DNA from: Entomomonas moraniae
Lineage (GTDB): Bacteria; Pseudomonadota; Gammaproteobacteria; Pseudomonadales; Pseudomonadaceae
Assembly (NCBI RefSeq): GCF_003991975.1
Contig: NZ_CP029822.1
Location: 992,001-1,056,000 of the forward strand
DNA: 64,000 nt
Direction: 5' to 3'
The notes under the pieces were generated by a model. It saw only the letters and a list, made by a program, of their open reading frames with translations, did not search any database and was not told the origin of the DNA. How positions within the stretch are numbered: position 1 is the stretch's first letter; each line of letters opens with the position of its first letter. Of the stretch, positions 18,874 to 27,587 are shown piece after piece. Made by a program: the position numbers and the translations under genes.

Positions 18874-19086
18874 CAGATCATTAATAAGTTAGACGCAAGA
18901 GAAGCAGATATAAAGGCTATAAAAGAAACCTATATCAAATAGGAAAATGAATACCTAGTGTGGAGAAATGCTAGAGAAATACCAAAAGGCTTAAGGAAAC
19001 AAATCAAAACAGTAAGAGAGCTTATTGCACTACTTAACTTTAAGAACATAAACGGCAAAAGAGCGCGTTATAAAATGGAACCATAG
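18874..19086 (+). pseudogene. Decayed coding remnant of unknown family
   Basis: One frame reads as good coding sequence for about 70 codons, interrupted by a single TAG at 18940-18942. The part after the stop contains ENEYLVWRNAREIPKGLR and later ALLNFKNINGKRARYKMEP, rich in charged residues. No start codon or ribosome site is visible. I do not recognise the family. Since a wrecked integrase lies 750 bases away, it may be another piece of the same lost element. The rest of the 18858-19173 gap shows nothing. Confidence 0.35.
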
Positions 19087-19173
19087 CGCGCTAGTGATGT
19101 TAAACAATTCTTTAAAATTAATAAGAGTATGGTATAAATAGAGTGATAACGAAGTAAATATACTTTTTAGAGA

Positions 19174-19755
19174 TTAGTCAAAAAAAATTTTCAGATTATT
19201 AAGCATTCGTTTACGAATTAAACCACTGAAAAATCTAATGGCTAGCCAATAACAAGAAAATACTGACTTCGTAACCATTGAAGGACAGTAAACGAATGTC
19301 TCTGTTTTAACAATATTTTCATTATTTTGTTTGATAACTTTGAAGCGAAGAACTAATTTAGAAACTTGAGGATCATTTAAATTAATGAATTCATCTTTAT
19401 TGGTTATATCGCAGAGGCCAAAGTCTGCCCTCCAAAATTTACCCACTAGTCCTAGCGAGATTTCATTATCTGAGCGATATAATAGAGTAAAATTTTTAAG
19501 TCCAAAAGTCTCTTTTCCCTGCATGCTTTTGTTGAATAGTCGCGCAGGTAACTCTCTTAAGGACATTAGAAAATGCGTAACTTTATCATCATTCAGATTT
19601 GGAAAATATATAGCTTCAATAATTTCATTATCACTAGCATTAATGGCTTGTGACTCATGCTTTTCATAAAAATTAAATGAGGGTAAAAAGGGTGTTCTAT
19701 CATTAATTTCTAAACTGCTTTTAGCAGTCAATATTCCTACCTTACGGCATAACAT
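19174..19755 (-). CDS. SRPBCC-like / DUF2867-type protein of unknown function
   Basis: A 193-residue protein that starts at the ATG 19755, which has GGAG 7 bases upstream (the frame extends to 19791 without a better site). It has no signal peptide. The central FWRADFGLCDI segment and the ending TETFVYCPSM..FSCYWLAIRFFSGLIRKRML resemble small lipid- or ligand-binding SRPBCC/DUF2867 proteins, whose last helix closes the pocket. I cannot assign a ligand. It stands between two decayed sequences, so it could be native DNA or cargo of a former element. The frame is intact. Confidence 0.6.
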   Translation of the reverse strand: MLCRKVGILTAKSSLEINDRTPFLPSFNFYEKHESQAINASDNEIIEAIYFPNLNDDKVTHFLMSLRELPARLFNKSMQGKETFGLKNFTLLYRSDNEISLGLVGKFWRADFGLCDITNKDEFINLNDPQVSKLVLRFKVIKQNNENIVKTETFVYCPSMVTKSVFSCYWLAIRFFSGLIRKRMLNNLKIFFD

Positions 19756-19832
19756 ATTGTCTCTCCAGCAACTTAATACACTATAGCACATAATGTTAAG
19801 CCAACTCTGATATCAATTAAAGACAATTTTTA

Positions 19833-20715
19833 TTAATTCAATCTACTCGCCAAACTCTCCGCTGCTTCTTTATGATAAATCATCAACTGGCTTATATTTC
19901 TATGCCCTGCTATTCTAGCCAATTCTAAAACTCTTAGCTTTTTAGATAAGCGCGTTATCAATTCGTTGTGTGTATCGTGAAAAATAAGATCATAAAACTT
20001 AGTTTCTTGTTTTGTTTACCTAAAAAAGACCTCTGTCTTAGTCGATGACAATTGAAAGACTTTACTTATCTAAATGAACAAATCAACAATCTAAAAATAC
20101 ATCATCATAAGTTAAACCAAGTTTTCTCATGGCGGTTTCAATTGCAATTAAAAAAGCATATGCCATCTCTTGTTTATTATTTTTTGGCGGTACTCCATCA
20201 ATACCATTTAATTTTTTTAGTATAGCTTCTATTTCGCTTTCACTTACTTAACCTTTTTCTATGATTATTATTTTTAGGCATTTCAATTGCTTTTAAAGGA
20301 TTGATTGAACACCATCCTTATTCATTTATAACTTTCTATAAATTGCAGAGATAATAAAAAACTCTCTATTAATAGTTGAGTCTTTAATAATTTTAAACCG
20401 TTCGTCTCTTAGTCGTGCAAAGTGTGTAGGCTTAATATTCGATAATAATTCATCCACAAAAACTGGTTAAAAGCTAAAGTTTCTCGCTTAAACCTTCTTT
20501 TAAGTATTTAGTGAGCGCATCATATAGAGCATGTTTATTGCCAACAATAATACCCTTTCTATCAGACGCCAGTAAATCGACTTCTCTTGTACTTGCCCAC
20601 ATTAAGCCTCAGCCTTAGTTAGAAAAATTTTAGATTCCCTTACTGCATTACCATTAATATTAAATATTTGTACTTGGCATTTTCTGCCACGTTTTCTAAT
20701 ATTAACCGTAGTATT
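19833..20715 (-). pseudogene. Decayed phage-type tyrosine recombinase (integrase)
   Basis: Minus-strand fragments in changing frames line up, in order, with a phage integrase. Near 20600-20715 is an arm/N-terminal piece (IRKRGRKCQVQIFNINGN, then KTKAEA-like FLTKAEA). Near 20350-20460 is the core-binding piece, VDELLSNIKPTHFARLRDER and STINREFFIISAIYRKL. Near 20090-20250 is ESEIEAILKKLNG and MAYAFLIAIETAMRKLGL. Near 19833-20000 is the C-terminus with ELARIAGHRNISQLMIYHKE. The catalytic Tyr and GHR His survive, but the HDLRH arginine region reads HDTHN, and several stops and shifts break the gene. It is clearly inactive. The remainder of the 19792-20886 gap holds only terminators. Confidence 0.8.
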
Positions 20716-20791
20716 TTATCGCGATTTTGCCGTGATAAATTAGTTAAATATGGCTAAATTTAGTCAAAAACAGCAAGTGATAAAAAAAGGA

Positions 20792-20819
20792 CACCGGTTC
20801 TAATCATTGGAACACGGTG
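20792..20819 (-). terminator. Second terminator downstream of rpsA
   Basis: A 9-bp stem with one bulged base (20792-20800 with 20810-20819) is followed on the minus strand by CCTTTTTTTATC. It is in tandem with the stronger rpsA terminator 24 bases away and would shield the decayed integrase region from read-through. Confidence 0.65.
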
Positions 20820-20842
20820 ATATATCATGAATAGTTAAAAAT

Positions 20843-20871
20843 AAAAAAAGGGCGATAAAATCGCCCTTTTT
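20843..20871. terminator. rpsA: rpsA terminator
   Basis: GGGCGAT-AAA-ATCGCCC (20850-20866) is flanked by A7 and T5, giving a symmetrical Rho-independent terminator. It lies 16 bases past the rpsA stop. Confidence 0.9.
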
Positions 20872-20886
20872 CAACTAGCTGATCAA

Positions 20887-22563
20887 TTAATTATTTTGAT
20901 CTTCTAACTTTTGACGGAATAAGTCACCTAATGTAGCAGGTGCTGCATCATCTTGTTTACGAAGTTCTTTAATTGCATCTTTCTCTTCTTCAACATCTTT
21001 TGCTTTAATAGAAAGAGTAATTACGCGAGACTTACGATCAACATTAGTGATCTTCGCTTCAACTTCATCGCCTTCTTTTAATACTGTACGCGCATCTTCA
21101 ATACGTTCACGTGCAATATCAGAAGCTTTTAATTGACCTTCAACTTCTTCAGCTAAGGTAATAACAGCGCCTTTAGCATCAACTTCTTTCACAACACCTT
21201 TAACAATTACGCCTTTATCGTGTGTTTCAGCATAATCAAGGAAAGGATCAGCTTCAAGTTGTTTAATACCTAAAGAAATACGTTCACGCTCAGCATCTAC
21301 AGAAAGGATAATTGTTTCAATTTCATCACCTTTCTTATAGTTACGAACAGCTTCTTCACCTGTTTCATTCCAAGAAATGTCAGATAAATGCACTAAACCA
21401 TCAATACCGCCCTCTAAACCAATGAAAATACCGAAGTCAGTGATTGACTTGATATTACCACTGATTTTATCGCCTTTATTATAGCGAGTAGAGAAATCTT
21501 CCCATGGATTAGTTTTGGTTTGTTTGATACCTAAAGAAATACGACGGCGTTCTTCATCGATCTCTAACACTTGAACTTCAACTTCATCGCCAACTTGAAC
21601 CACTTTAGATGGGTGAATGTTTTTATTAGTCCAATCCATTTCTGAAACGTGAACTAGACCTTCTACACCCTCTTCTAACTCAGCAAAACAACCGTAGTCA
21701 GTTAAGTTAGTAACACGTGCTTTTGAACGTGTACCTTGTGGATAGCGAGCCTTGATTGCGATCCATGGGTCTTCGCCTAATTGTTTTAAGCCTAAAGACA
21801 CACGATTACGTTCACGATCAAATTTCAATACTTTTACATCAATCTCATCACCTACAGCCACCACTTCTGATGGATGCTTGATGCGTTTCCAAGACATATC
21901 TGTAATATGTAATAGACCGTCAACACCACCTAAATCTACGAATGCACCGTAGTCAGTTAAGTTCTTAACAGTACCCTTAACTTCTTGGCCTTCTTGTAGA
22001 TTTTCTAATAATGCTTCGCGTTCAGCACTGTTTTCTGCTTCTAATACGCTACGACGAGAAACTACTACATTGTTACGTTTTTGGTCTAGCTTGATAACTT
22101 TAAACTCAAGCTCTTTACCTTCTAAGTGTAATGTATCACGTACAGGACGTACATCAACTAAAGAACCTGGTAAGAATGCACGAATACCGTTAACATCAAC
22201 TGTAAAGCCACCTTTAACTTTACCATTGATAAGACCTCTAACTACTTCTTCAGCAGCGAAAGCAGCTTCAAGCGTTTGCCAAGATTCAGCACGTTTAGCT
22301 TTTTCACGTGAAAGTTTTGTTTCACCCCAACCATCTTCAACAGCTTCTAACGCTACTTGTACGTTATCACCTACTTTAATGGTTACTTCACCTTGTTCAT
22401 TTACAAACTGATCTAAAGGAATAAAACCTTCAGATTTTAAACCAGCATCGACGATGACCCAGTCACCAGCGATATCAACAACAGTACCAGTTACAATTGA
22501 ACCAGACTGCATTAATTGGATTTTTTGACTTTCTTCAAAAAGTTCTGCAAAGCTTTCGCTCAT
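20887..22563 (-). CDS. rpsA: 30S ribosomal protein S1
   Basis: A 558-residue protein with six S1/OB-fold repeats, the normal size of gammaproteobacterial S1 (557-561). Repeats 3 to 6 show the typical [21 protein letters not shown] and ISLGIKQ endings. S1 binds mRNA on the small subunit and helps initiation on weak ribosome sites. The second ATG (22563) is taken because ACAGG is 7 bases upstream and the protein then begins [12 protein letters not shown] like its relatives; the ATG at 22569 is too close to that site. It lies 128 bases after cmk. The ihfB gene that usually follows is absent here. Confidence 0.97.
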   Translation of the reverse strand: MSESFAELFEESQKIQLMQSGSIVTGTVVDIAGDWVIVDAGLKSEGFIPLDQFVNEQGEVTIKVGDNVQVALEAVEDGWGETKLSREKAKRAESWQTLEAAFAAEEVVRGLINGKVKGGFTVDVNGIRAFLPGSLVDVRPVRDTLHLEGKELEFKVIKLDQKRNNVVVSRRSVLEAENSAEREALLENLQEGQEVKGTVKNLTDYGAFVDLGGVDGLLHITDMSWKRIKHPSEVVAVGDEIDVKVLKFDRERNRVSLGLKQLGEDPWIAIKARYPQGTRSKARVTNLTDYGCFAELEEGVEGLVHVSEMDWTNKNIHPSKVVQVGDEVEVQVLEIDEERRRISLGIKQTKTNPWEDFSTRYNKGDKISGNIKSITDFGIFIGLEGGIDGLVHLSDISWNETGEEAVRNYKKGDEIETIILSVDAERERISLGIKQLEADPFLDYAETHDKGVIVKGVVKEVDAKGAVITLAEEVEGQLKASDIARERIEDARTVLKEGDEVEAKITNVDRKSRVITLSIKAKDVEEEKDAIKELRKQDDAAPATLGDLFRQKLEDQNN

Positions 22564-22634
22564 GTTCATACCTGTAGTTAAAGACGATAATCTGTCTTAC
22601 CGTATCTCCAGCTTAAATACGGGTTAATTAATAA

Positions 22635-22670
22635 AATATCAAAAAAATAACCGCTGGTTTTTTTGATATT
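22635..22670 (-). promoter_or_regulatory. Hairpin in the cmk-rpsA gap, possible attenuator or S1 leader element
   Basis: A 13-bp perfect stem (AATATCAAAAAAA at 22635-22647 with its complement at 22658-22670) has a 10-base loop containing CC/GG. On the minus strand an inner AACC-AGC-GGTT hairpin followed by ATTTTTTT resembles a terminator. S1 is known to repress its own translation through a structured leader, so a regulatory role is possible. Confidence 0.45.
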
Positions 22671-22691
22671 GTTGAAAATTTAATATATCAA

Positions 22692-23384
22692 TTAATGAAA
22701 AACTGCATGTTTTGCTACTTCTTTCAAAACACTGTCTAATACCTGCTCAATAGATGTTGCTGTTGAGTCAAGAATAATAGCATCCGCAGCAGGTTTTAAG
22801 GGGGCAATAGCTCTGTTCGTATCGCGCTCATCACGTGCTTTTATTTCATCAATAAGGCTTTCTAGTTTAACATTTTCTCCCGCTGCTTTCAACTGCATAT
22901 AACGGCGCTTAGCCCTTTCCTCAGCACTAGCCGTTAAAAAAAACTTTAATTGTGCATTAGGAAATACAACTGTCCCCATATCGCGACCATCTGCAACTAA
23001 CCCAGGCAACGTTAAAAAAGCTCGCTGACGCGCTAGCAACGCTTCTCGTACCATAGGTTGCGCAGCTATTTTAGAGGCATTAGCACCTACTTGTTCTGTG
23101 CGTATTGTTTGGGTGACGTCTTCACCTTCCAACAATATTAGTTGATTATTTTTTAAAGCATCAACACTAAAAACAACATCTAATTTTTTAGCTAAATCCG
23201 CTAACGCTAAAGTATCATCCATAGAGAGTGCATGTTTTTTAGCTGCTAATGCTAACACACGATAAATTGCCCCAGAATCTAACAGATGATAGCCCAAATG
23301 ATTAGCGATTAATGTGGCAATCGTACCTTTACCTGAGCCACTTGGCCCATCTATCGTAATAAGCGGAATATTTTGTTGTGTCAT
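22692..23384 (-). CDS. cmk: Cytidylate kinase
   Basis: A 230-residue CMP/dCMP kinase. The P-loop is [13 protein letters not shown] at residues 11-23. The NMP-binding region contains [13 protein letters not shown] near 131, and the lid has [17 protein letters not shown] near 188, all typical. It starts 4 bases after the tyrA-aroA stop, so the two are co-transcribed; this aroA-cmk-rpsA order is conserved in Pseudomonadales. Confidence 0.96.
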   Translation of the reverse strand: MTQQNIPLITIDGPSGSGKGTIATLIANHLGYHLLDSGAIYRVLALAAKKHALSMDDTLALADLAKKLDVVFSVDALKNNQLILLEGEDVTQTIRTEQVGANASKIAAQPMVREALLARQRAFLTLPGLVADGRDMGTVVFPNAQLKFFLTASAEERAKRRYMQLKAAGENVKLESLIDEIKARDERDTNRAIAPLKPAADAIILDSTATSIEQVLDSVLKEVAKHAVFH

Positions 23385-23388
23385 GTGC

Positions 23389-25629
23389 TTATTTTAACTC
23401 CACTACATTAATACCACATTGTTGCGCTAATTGAATAAAATTGGGGAATGATGTTGCTACATTATCACAATCACGAATACGAATTTCGCCTTGAGCACGA
23501 ATAGAGGCAACGACAAAAGACATTGCAATACGATGGTCTGCATGACTCCAAACTTCACCATTGCCTAAACGCCCACCTTTAATTACAATGCCATCTGGCG
23601 TAGGTTCTGCCTGAATACCCAAGGTTTTTAGACCATCTGCCATGACTTGTATACGGTCAGATTCTTTCACCCTTAATTCTGCGGCACCCGTTAAAGTAGT
23701 CGTACCCTCTGCACAAGAAGCTGCAATGAAAAGTACAGGGAATTCATCAATAGCTAAAGGAACTAGCTCTTCTGGAATGGCAATACCTTTTAATTTAGCA
23801 CTTTTTACACGAATATCAGCAACCGGCTCTCCACCGACCTCTTTTTGATTTTCAAGGGTAATGTTTGCCCCCATCAATTTTAAAATATCGATGATACCCG
23901 TTCGTGTTGGGTTTATTCCTACATGTGTTAATGTCAAATCCGCATCTTCTGCAATGGTAGCAGCCACTAAGAAAAATGCAGCAGATGAAATATCGGCAGG
24001 CACGTGAATAGAAGTAGCAGTTAATTTATGATTGGGCTTAATAGTAACCGTTGATCCATTAATATCAAGGGGATAACCAAACCCTTTTAACATACGCTCT
24101 GTATGGTCTCTCGTTGGTGCAGGTTCAGTAACAGAGGTTTTACCTTCTGCATACATACCGGCTAATAACATGCAAGATTTAACCTGAGCACTGGCCATCG
24201 GCATATCATAGTGCATCCCTTTAAGCGAATGGTTACCTTCTATGGTCAAAGGAGGGTTACCTTCTGTCCCCGTTTCTATTTTTGCACCCATTTCACGTAA
24301 AGGCTTAGCGACTCGATTCATTGGACGTTTTGATAGAGAGTGATCACCTGCTAGTGTGCTATTAAACGGTTGAGCTGATAACAATCCTGCCAATAATCTC
24401 ATTGAAGTTCCTGAGTTACCTAAATAGATCGTTTTAGTAGGTGCTTTCAATCCTTGTAAACCAACACCCTGTATTACAACACGCCCATTTTTAGGCCCCT
24501 CAATAGAAACACCCATGTCTTTAAAGGCTTCCAATGTAGCCAACGCATCCTCACCCTCTAGAAACCCCTCAATCGTAGTTGTTCCCTCTGCTAGTGAGCC
24601 AAAAATAATAGAACGATGAGAAATGGATTTATCGCCAGGAACTTGTAAACGACCTGATAACTTATTCGTAGGTTTTGCAATAAATGTTAAATCTTTAACA
24701 GGGTTAGCTTTATGAGTCATATTCGCTCTACTTTCTAAAATTTTATTAAAATGTCCACGCGCCGCTTTCGCACGAGTGAACACATCCAATAATTGTGAAC
24801 CGTTATCTTCAAGCATAGCTATGCGAAGTTGCTGTAATTCTTCCATATAACTATCTAAAACAGCTAATACGGCATTTTTGTTCGCTAAAAATATATCATG
24901 CCACATGGTAGGATCGCTACCCGCTATTCGCGTAAAATCACGAAAACCTCCCGCTGCGTAGCGAAAAATATCCAAGTTATCATTGTTTTTGGCTAAACAA
25001 TCAACTAATCCAAAGGCAAGTAAATGTGGTAAGTGACTAGTCGCAGCGAGAATCTCATCATGATGCTTTACCGACATGAGTTCGACATTTGCACCCAAAG
25101 CTTGCCATATAAGATGAACCAGTTGCACTGCTTGCTTATTCGTTTCTTGTGTCGGCGTTAAAATAACTTTATGGTTAATAAAAAGCTGACTATCAGCAGC
25201 TTCCACCCCACTACGTTCAGATCCAGCAATAGGGTGGCCTGGAACAAAATTAGGCAATAGCTGTGGGGTTAATGCCGTCAATGTATTAACAATGTTACCT
25301 TTAACACTACCAACATCAGTCAGTACAGTATTTTTTAAGTTTAGTGAAGACAACGACAGCAAGAGCTTTTCTATTGCTAAAATAGGGATTGCTAGCAAGA
25401 CAAGATCAGCCTCAAAACAAGCATCGTATAAGTTTTCTGCGATACTATCTACCACTTGATTTTGTATGGCAATTTTTTGTGTTGTTGGATTATTATCTAG
25501 CCCAACTACTTGCTTACTTAGCTTGAGATCTTTAACAGCTTTAGCAAAAGATCCACCAATAAGCCCTAAGCCAATAACCGTCACTTTATTTAATTTAGGC
25601 GCCCCTAACTCTGTTGTTACTTTAGCCAC
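23389..25629 (-). CDS. tyrA-aroA: Bifunctional prephenate dehydrogenase / EPSP synthase
   Basis: A 746-residue fusion. Residues about 14-300 are TyrA: Rossmann motif GLGLIGGS at 20-27, and [12 protein letters not shown] near 130. Residues about 310-746 are Aro[14 protein letters not shown] near 337, [15 protein letters not shown] near 405, and RDHTERML near 510. It supplies tyrosine and the chorismate precursor EPSP. The start is a GTG at 25629 with AAAGG 8 bases upstream; no ATG precedes the Rossmann motif. The same fusion is typical of Pseudomonas, where pheA and hisC lie upstream; here they are missing and a divergent MaoC gene follows instead. Confidence 0.95.
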   Translation of the reverse strand: MAKVTTELGAPKLNKVTVIGLGLIGGSFAKAVKDLKLSKQVVGLDNNPTTQKIAIQNQVVDSIAENLYDACFEADLVLLAIPILAIEKLLLSLSSLNLKNTVLTDVGSVKGNIVNTLTALTPQLLPNFVPGHPIAGSERSGVEAADSQLFINHKVILTPTQETNKQAVQLVHLIWQALGANVELMSVKHHDEILAATSHLPHLLAFGLVDCLAKNNDNLDIFRYAAGGFRDFTRIAGSDPTMWHDIFLANKNAVLAVLDSYMEELQQLRIAMLEDNGSQLLDVFTRAKAARGHFNKILESRANMTHKANPVKDLTFIAKPTNKLSGRLQVPGDKSISHRSIIFGSLAEGTTTIEGFLEGEDALATLEAFKDMGVSIEGPKNGRVVIQGVGLQGLKAPTKTIYLGNSGTSMRLLAGLLSAQPFNSTLAGDHSLSKRPMNRVAKPLREMGAKIETGTEGNPPLTIEGNHSLKGMHYDMPMASAQVKSCMLLAGMYAEGKTSVTEPAPTRDHTERMLKGFGYPLDINGSTVTIKPNHKLTATSIHVPADISSAAFFLVAATIAEDADLTLTHVGINPTRTGIIDILKLMGANITLENQKEVGGEPVADIRVKSAKLKGIAIPEELVPLAIDEFPVLFIAASCAEGTTTLTGAAELRVKESDRIQVMADGLKTLGIQAEPTPDGIVIKGGRLGNGEVWSHADHRIAMSFVVASIRAQGEIRIRDCDNVATSFPNFIQLAQQCGINVVELK

Positions 25630-25927
25630 AAGAAAACCTTTACTTACCCTTATTTATAATTAGCTAGCCAGCGCACATAAATAATCATAAACAATTAGTC
25701 TAATATCATTTTTTATAAAAGTGCTCTAGTAGGCTTCTAAAACCCAGTTATAACTCCTTATAATTATAACATCATCAACAACTAAAGGTTATTTATTTAA
25801 ACTTTTAATACGACTAAGCAACCTATCTGTAAGCTTAATCAAACCATTATAAAAAATATAAATGTATTAACAAATTGTTAATTTTGGTTAGAATAGTCGA
25901 TTCATTAATCAACGACTGAATATAATC
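25630..25927. other. Divergent intergenic gap
   Basis: This gap lies between tyrA-aroA and the MaoC gene. It holds presumed promoters for both directions. No RNA gene or small reading frame with a ribosome site is visible. Confidence 0.5.
25867..25894 (+). promoter_or_regulatory. Possible sigma-70 promoter of the MaoC gene
   Basis: TTAACA (25867-25872) and TAGAAT (25889-25894) are 16 bases apart, and the -10 ends 33 bases before the start codon. The match is fair but such boxes are common in AT-rich DNA. Confidence 0.35.
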
Positions 25928-26401
25928 ATGGCTGAAAACATTCAAACAATCACTTATGGTGCTATCACTGTAGGACAAAGAGCGACGATAGAAAGACTTG
26001 TAGAAGAAAAAGATATTCTATTGTTTGCAGCTGCCTCTGGAGATAATAATCCTGTACATTTAAATCCAGATTTTGCGGCAACAACAAGTTTTAAAAAACC
26101 TATTGCCCACGGAATGCTAAGTGCTAGTTTTATTAGTGCAGCAATGGCTTGTAATTTACCAGGACCTGGATCAATATACCTGACTCAAACATTAGAATTT
26201 CTACGTCCTGTTTATGCGGGAGACACGTTACGTATTGAAATAGAGGTGCTAGAAAAACTTCCAAAAAATAAAGTACGTCTTTCAACGAAAGTATTTAATC
26301 AAAAAAATAAGCGTATCCTTGAGGGAGAGGCCTCTGCACTACTGCCTAACGAAAGTCAGTTAGTTAAAATGTCAGCACTTCCCCAAGCCACTATTAGTTA
26401 A
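25928..26401 (+). CDS. MaoC-like (R)-specific enoyl-CoA hydratase
   Basis: A 157-residue single hotdog domain. The hydratase 2 motif is present as AAASGDNNPVHLNPDFA near residues 36-52, with the catalytic Asp and His, and GMLSASFISA follows near 75. Such enzymes hydrate trans-2-enoyl-CoA to (R)-3-hydroxyacyl-CoA (PhaJ type) or act in related CoA steps. It stands alone, divergent from tyrA-aroA. No PHA synthase is in the window, so the pathway is open. Confidence 0.82.
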   Translation: MAENIQTITYGAITVGQRATIERLVEEKDILLFAAASGDNNPVHLNPDFAATTSFKKPIAHGMLSASFISAAMACNLPGPGSIYLTQTLEFLRPVYAGDTLRIEIEVLEKLPKNKVRLSTKVFNQKNKRILEGEASALLPNESQLVKMSALPQATIS

Positions 26402-26416
26402 TCTTACACTATCCCC

Positions 26417-26442
26417 TAATAAAGGGGATCAGAAAGATCCCT
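26417..26442 (+). terminator. Weak hairpin after the MaoC gene
   Basis: CCCC/GGGG and GGGATC-AGAAA-GATCCC stems overlap just after the stop at 26401, with a mixed T/A stretch beyond. It may be a terminator between convergent genes but lacks a clean T run. Confidence 0.35.
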
Positions 26443-26480
26443 GACAATCCTTTTAAAAACTATTAACCGATTATTTTTTA

Positions 26481-27371
26481 TTACCATAATGAAAAAATGT
26501 CTGATAGTTTAGGTTCACCGATTCTAACACTCGCTGTCATACCTGCGGCTAAATGAAGATCTTTAGGTAACTCATCAAACTCAATCCGAACAGGTATCCT
26601 TTGTGCTAAACGGACCCAATTATAGGTGGGTTCCACATCGGCTAATAGCTGAGTGTCAGCAGTAGCATTACGGTCAGTAATCCCTCTACTGATTCCCTCA
26701 ACATGGCCTTTTAGTAAAGTACCACCGCTCATTAACCGAATATCAGCAGGCATACCTACTTTTACACCAGGTAACTTTGTTTCCTCAAGGTAAGCTTGTA
26801 AATACAGCGAGCCACTGACAACAATGGCCATCGCAGATTGCCCCTCTTTAATATAGTTGCCTTGAACAAGTTGTAGATTGGTCACTTGTCCATCTCTAGG
26901 CGCTCTTACAACACTACGCTTAAGATTTAGTTTTGCCAGTTCTAGCTGAGCTAATGCTTCATTGTATTGACCTTGAGCTATAGCAGCTTCAATTTGTGCA
27001 TTCTCTAACAATTCGGCACTAATCGCTTGAGACCCCAATCTTTTTCTACGCGAAGCTTCATGTTGCTTTAAGTACATTTGTTGCTTTTGTGTTTCAGCAA
27101 TAGCCAACGCTTGATTATAAGCCGCTTGATAACGATCTTTATCTATCATCATCAAAATATCACCTTCTTTAACCTCTTGGTTATCTTTGACATTAAGCTC
27201 AACAACCCAACCGGCAACATCAGGCGCAATAGTCACAATATCAGCTCTTACTCTCGCATCACGAGTCCAAGGAGACAACATATAAAAACGCCATAGCATA
27301 GTGGCTGCAATAATAGCCAACAACACAACAAACAAGGTCACACACACACGTATAACTGGACGCACACTCAC
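26481..27371 (-). CDS. HlyD-type membrane fusion protein (AaeA-like)
   Basis: A 296-residue periplasmic adaptor. It has one N-terminal membrane helix (about residues 7-28), a biotinyl-lipoyl-like barrel split around a coiled-coil hairpin (VRAPRDGQVTNLQLVQGNYIK near 155), and a beta-barrel domain. The frame opens with GTG codons at 27371 and 27365; GAGG fits the second better. It follows the DUF1656 and FUSC genes, which is the aaeXAB arrangement. That system exports p-hydroxybenzoate and other aromatic acids in E. coli. Confidence 0.82.
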   Translation of the reverse strand: MSVRPVIRVCVTLFVVLLAIIAATMLWRFYMLSPWTRDARVRADIVTIAPDVAGWVVELNVKDNQEVKEGDILMMIDKDRYQAAYNQALAIAETQKQQMYLKQHEASRRKRLGSQAISAELLENAQIEAAIAQGQYNEALAQLELAKLNLKRSVVRAPRDGQVTNLQLVQGNYIKEGQSAMAIVVSGSLYLQAYLEETKLPGVKVGMPADIRLMSGGTLLKGHVEGISRGITDRNATADTQLLADVEPTYNWVRLAQRIPVRIEFDELPKDLHLAAGMTASVRIGEPKLSDIFSLW

Positions 27372-27377
27372 CTCACA

Positions 27378-27587
27378 CTAAAAAAAGATACCAATAATTA
27401 GCGTCAAAAAAGTAAAAACCAACAAATAGATAGCACAAATGAATAACATTTCATGCCATACCCAACGAGTCAAACCTAGCTTATGGAAAATAACTAAAAC
27501 ACCTTTAGTTATAGGCAATGCCAATAATCCAAAAATTAACAATGGGCTAACATAAACGCCCCCAATAGCCATTTCATGCAATCCCAT
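27378..27587 (-). CDS. DUF1656 small inner-membrane protein (AaeX-like)
   Basis: A 69-residue protein with two membrane helices (about residues 9-28 and 45-67) and the family start IGGVYVSPLL. The ATG at 27587 follows AGGAAG by 6 bases. Its start overlaps the end of the FUSC gene by 14 bases, and the adaptor follows within 7 bases, so the three are one tightly coupled operon. The role of AaeX in the pump is not well defined. Confidence 0.85.
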   Translation of the reverse strand: MGLHEMAIGGVYVSPLLIFGLLALPITKGVLVIFHKLGLTRWVWHEMLFICAIYLLVFTFLTLIIGIFF

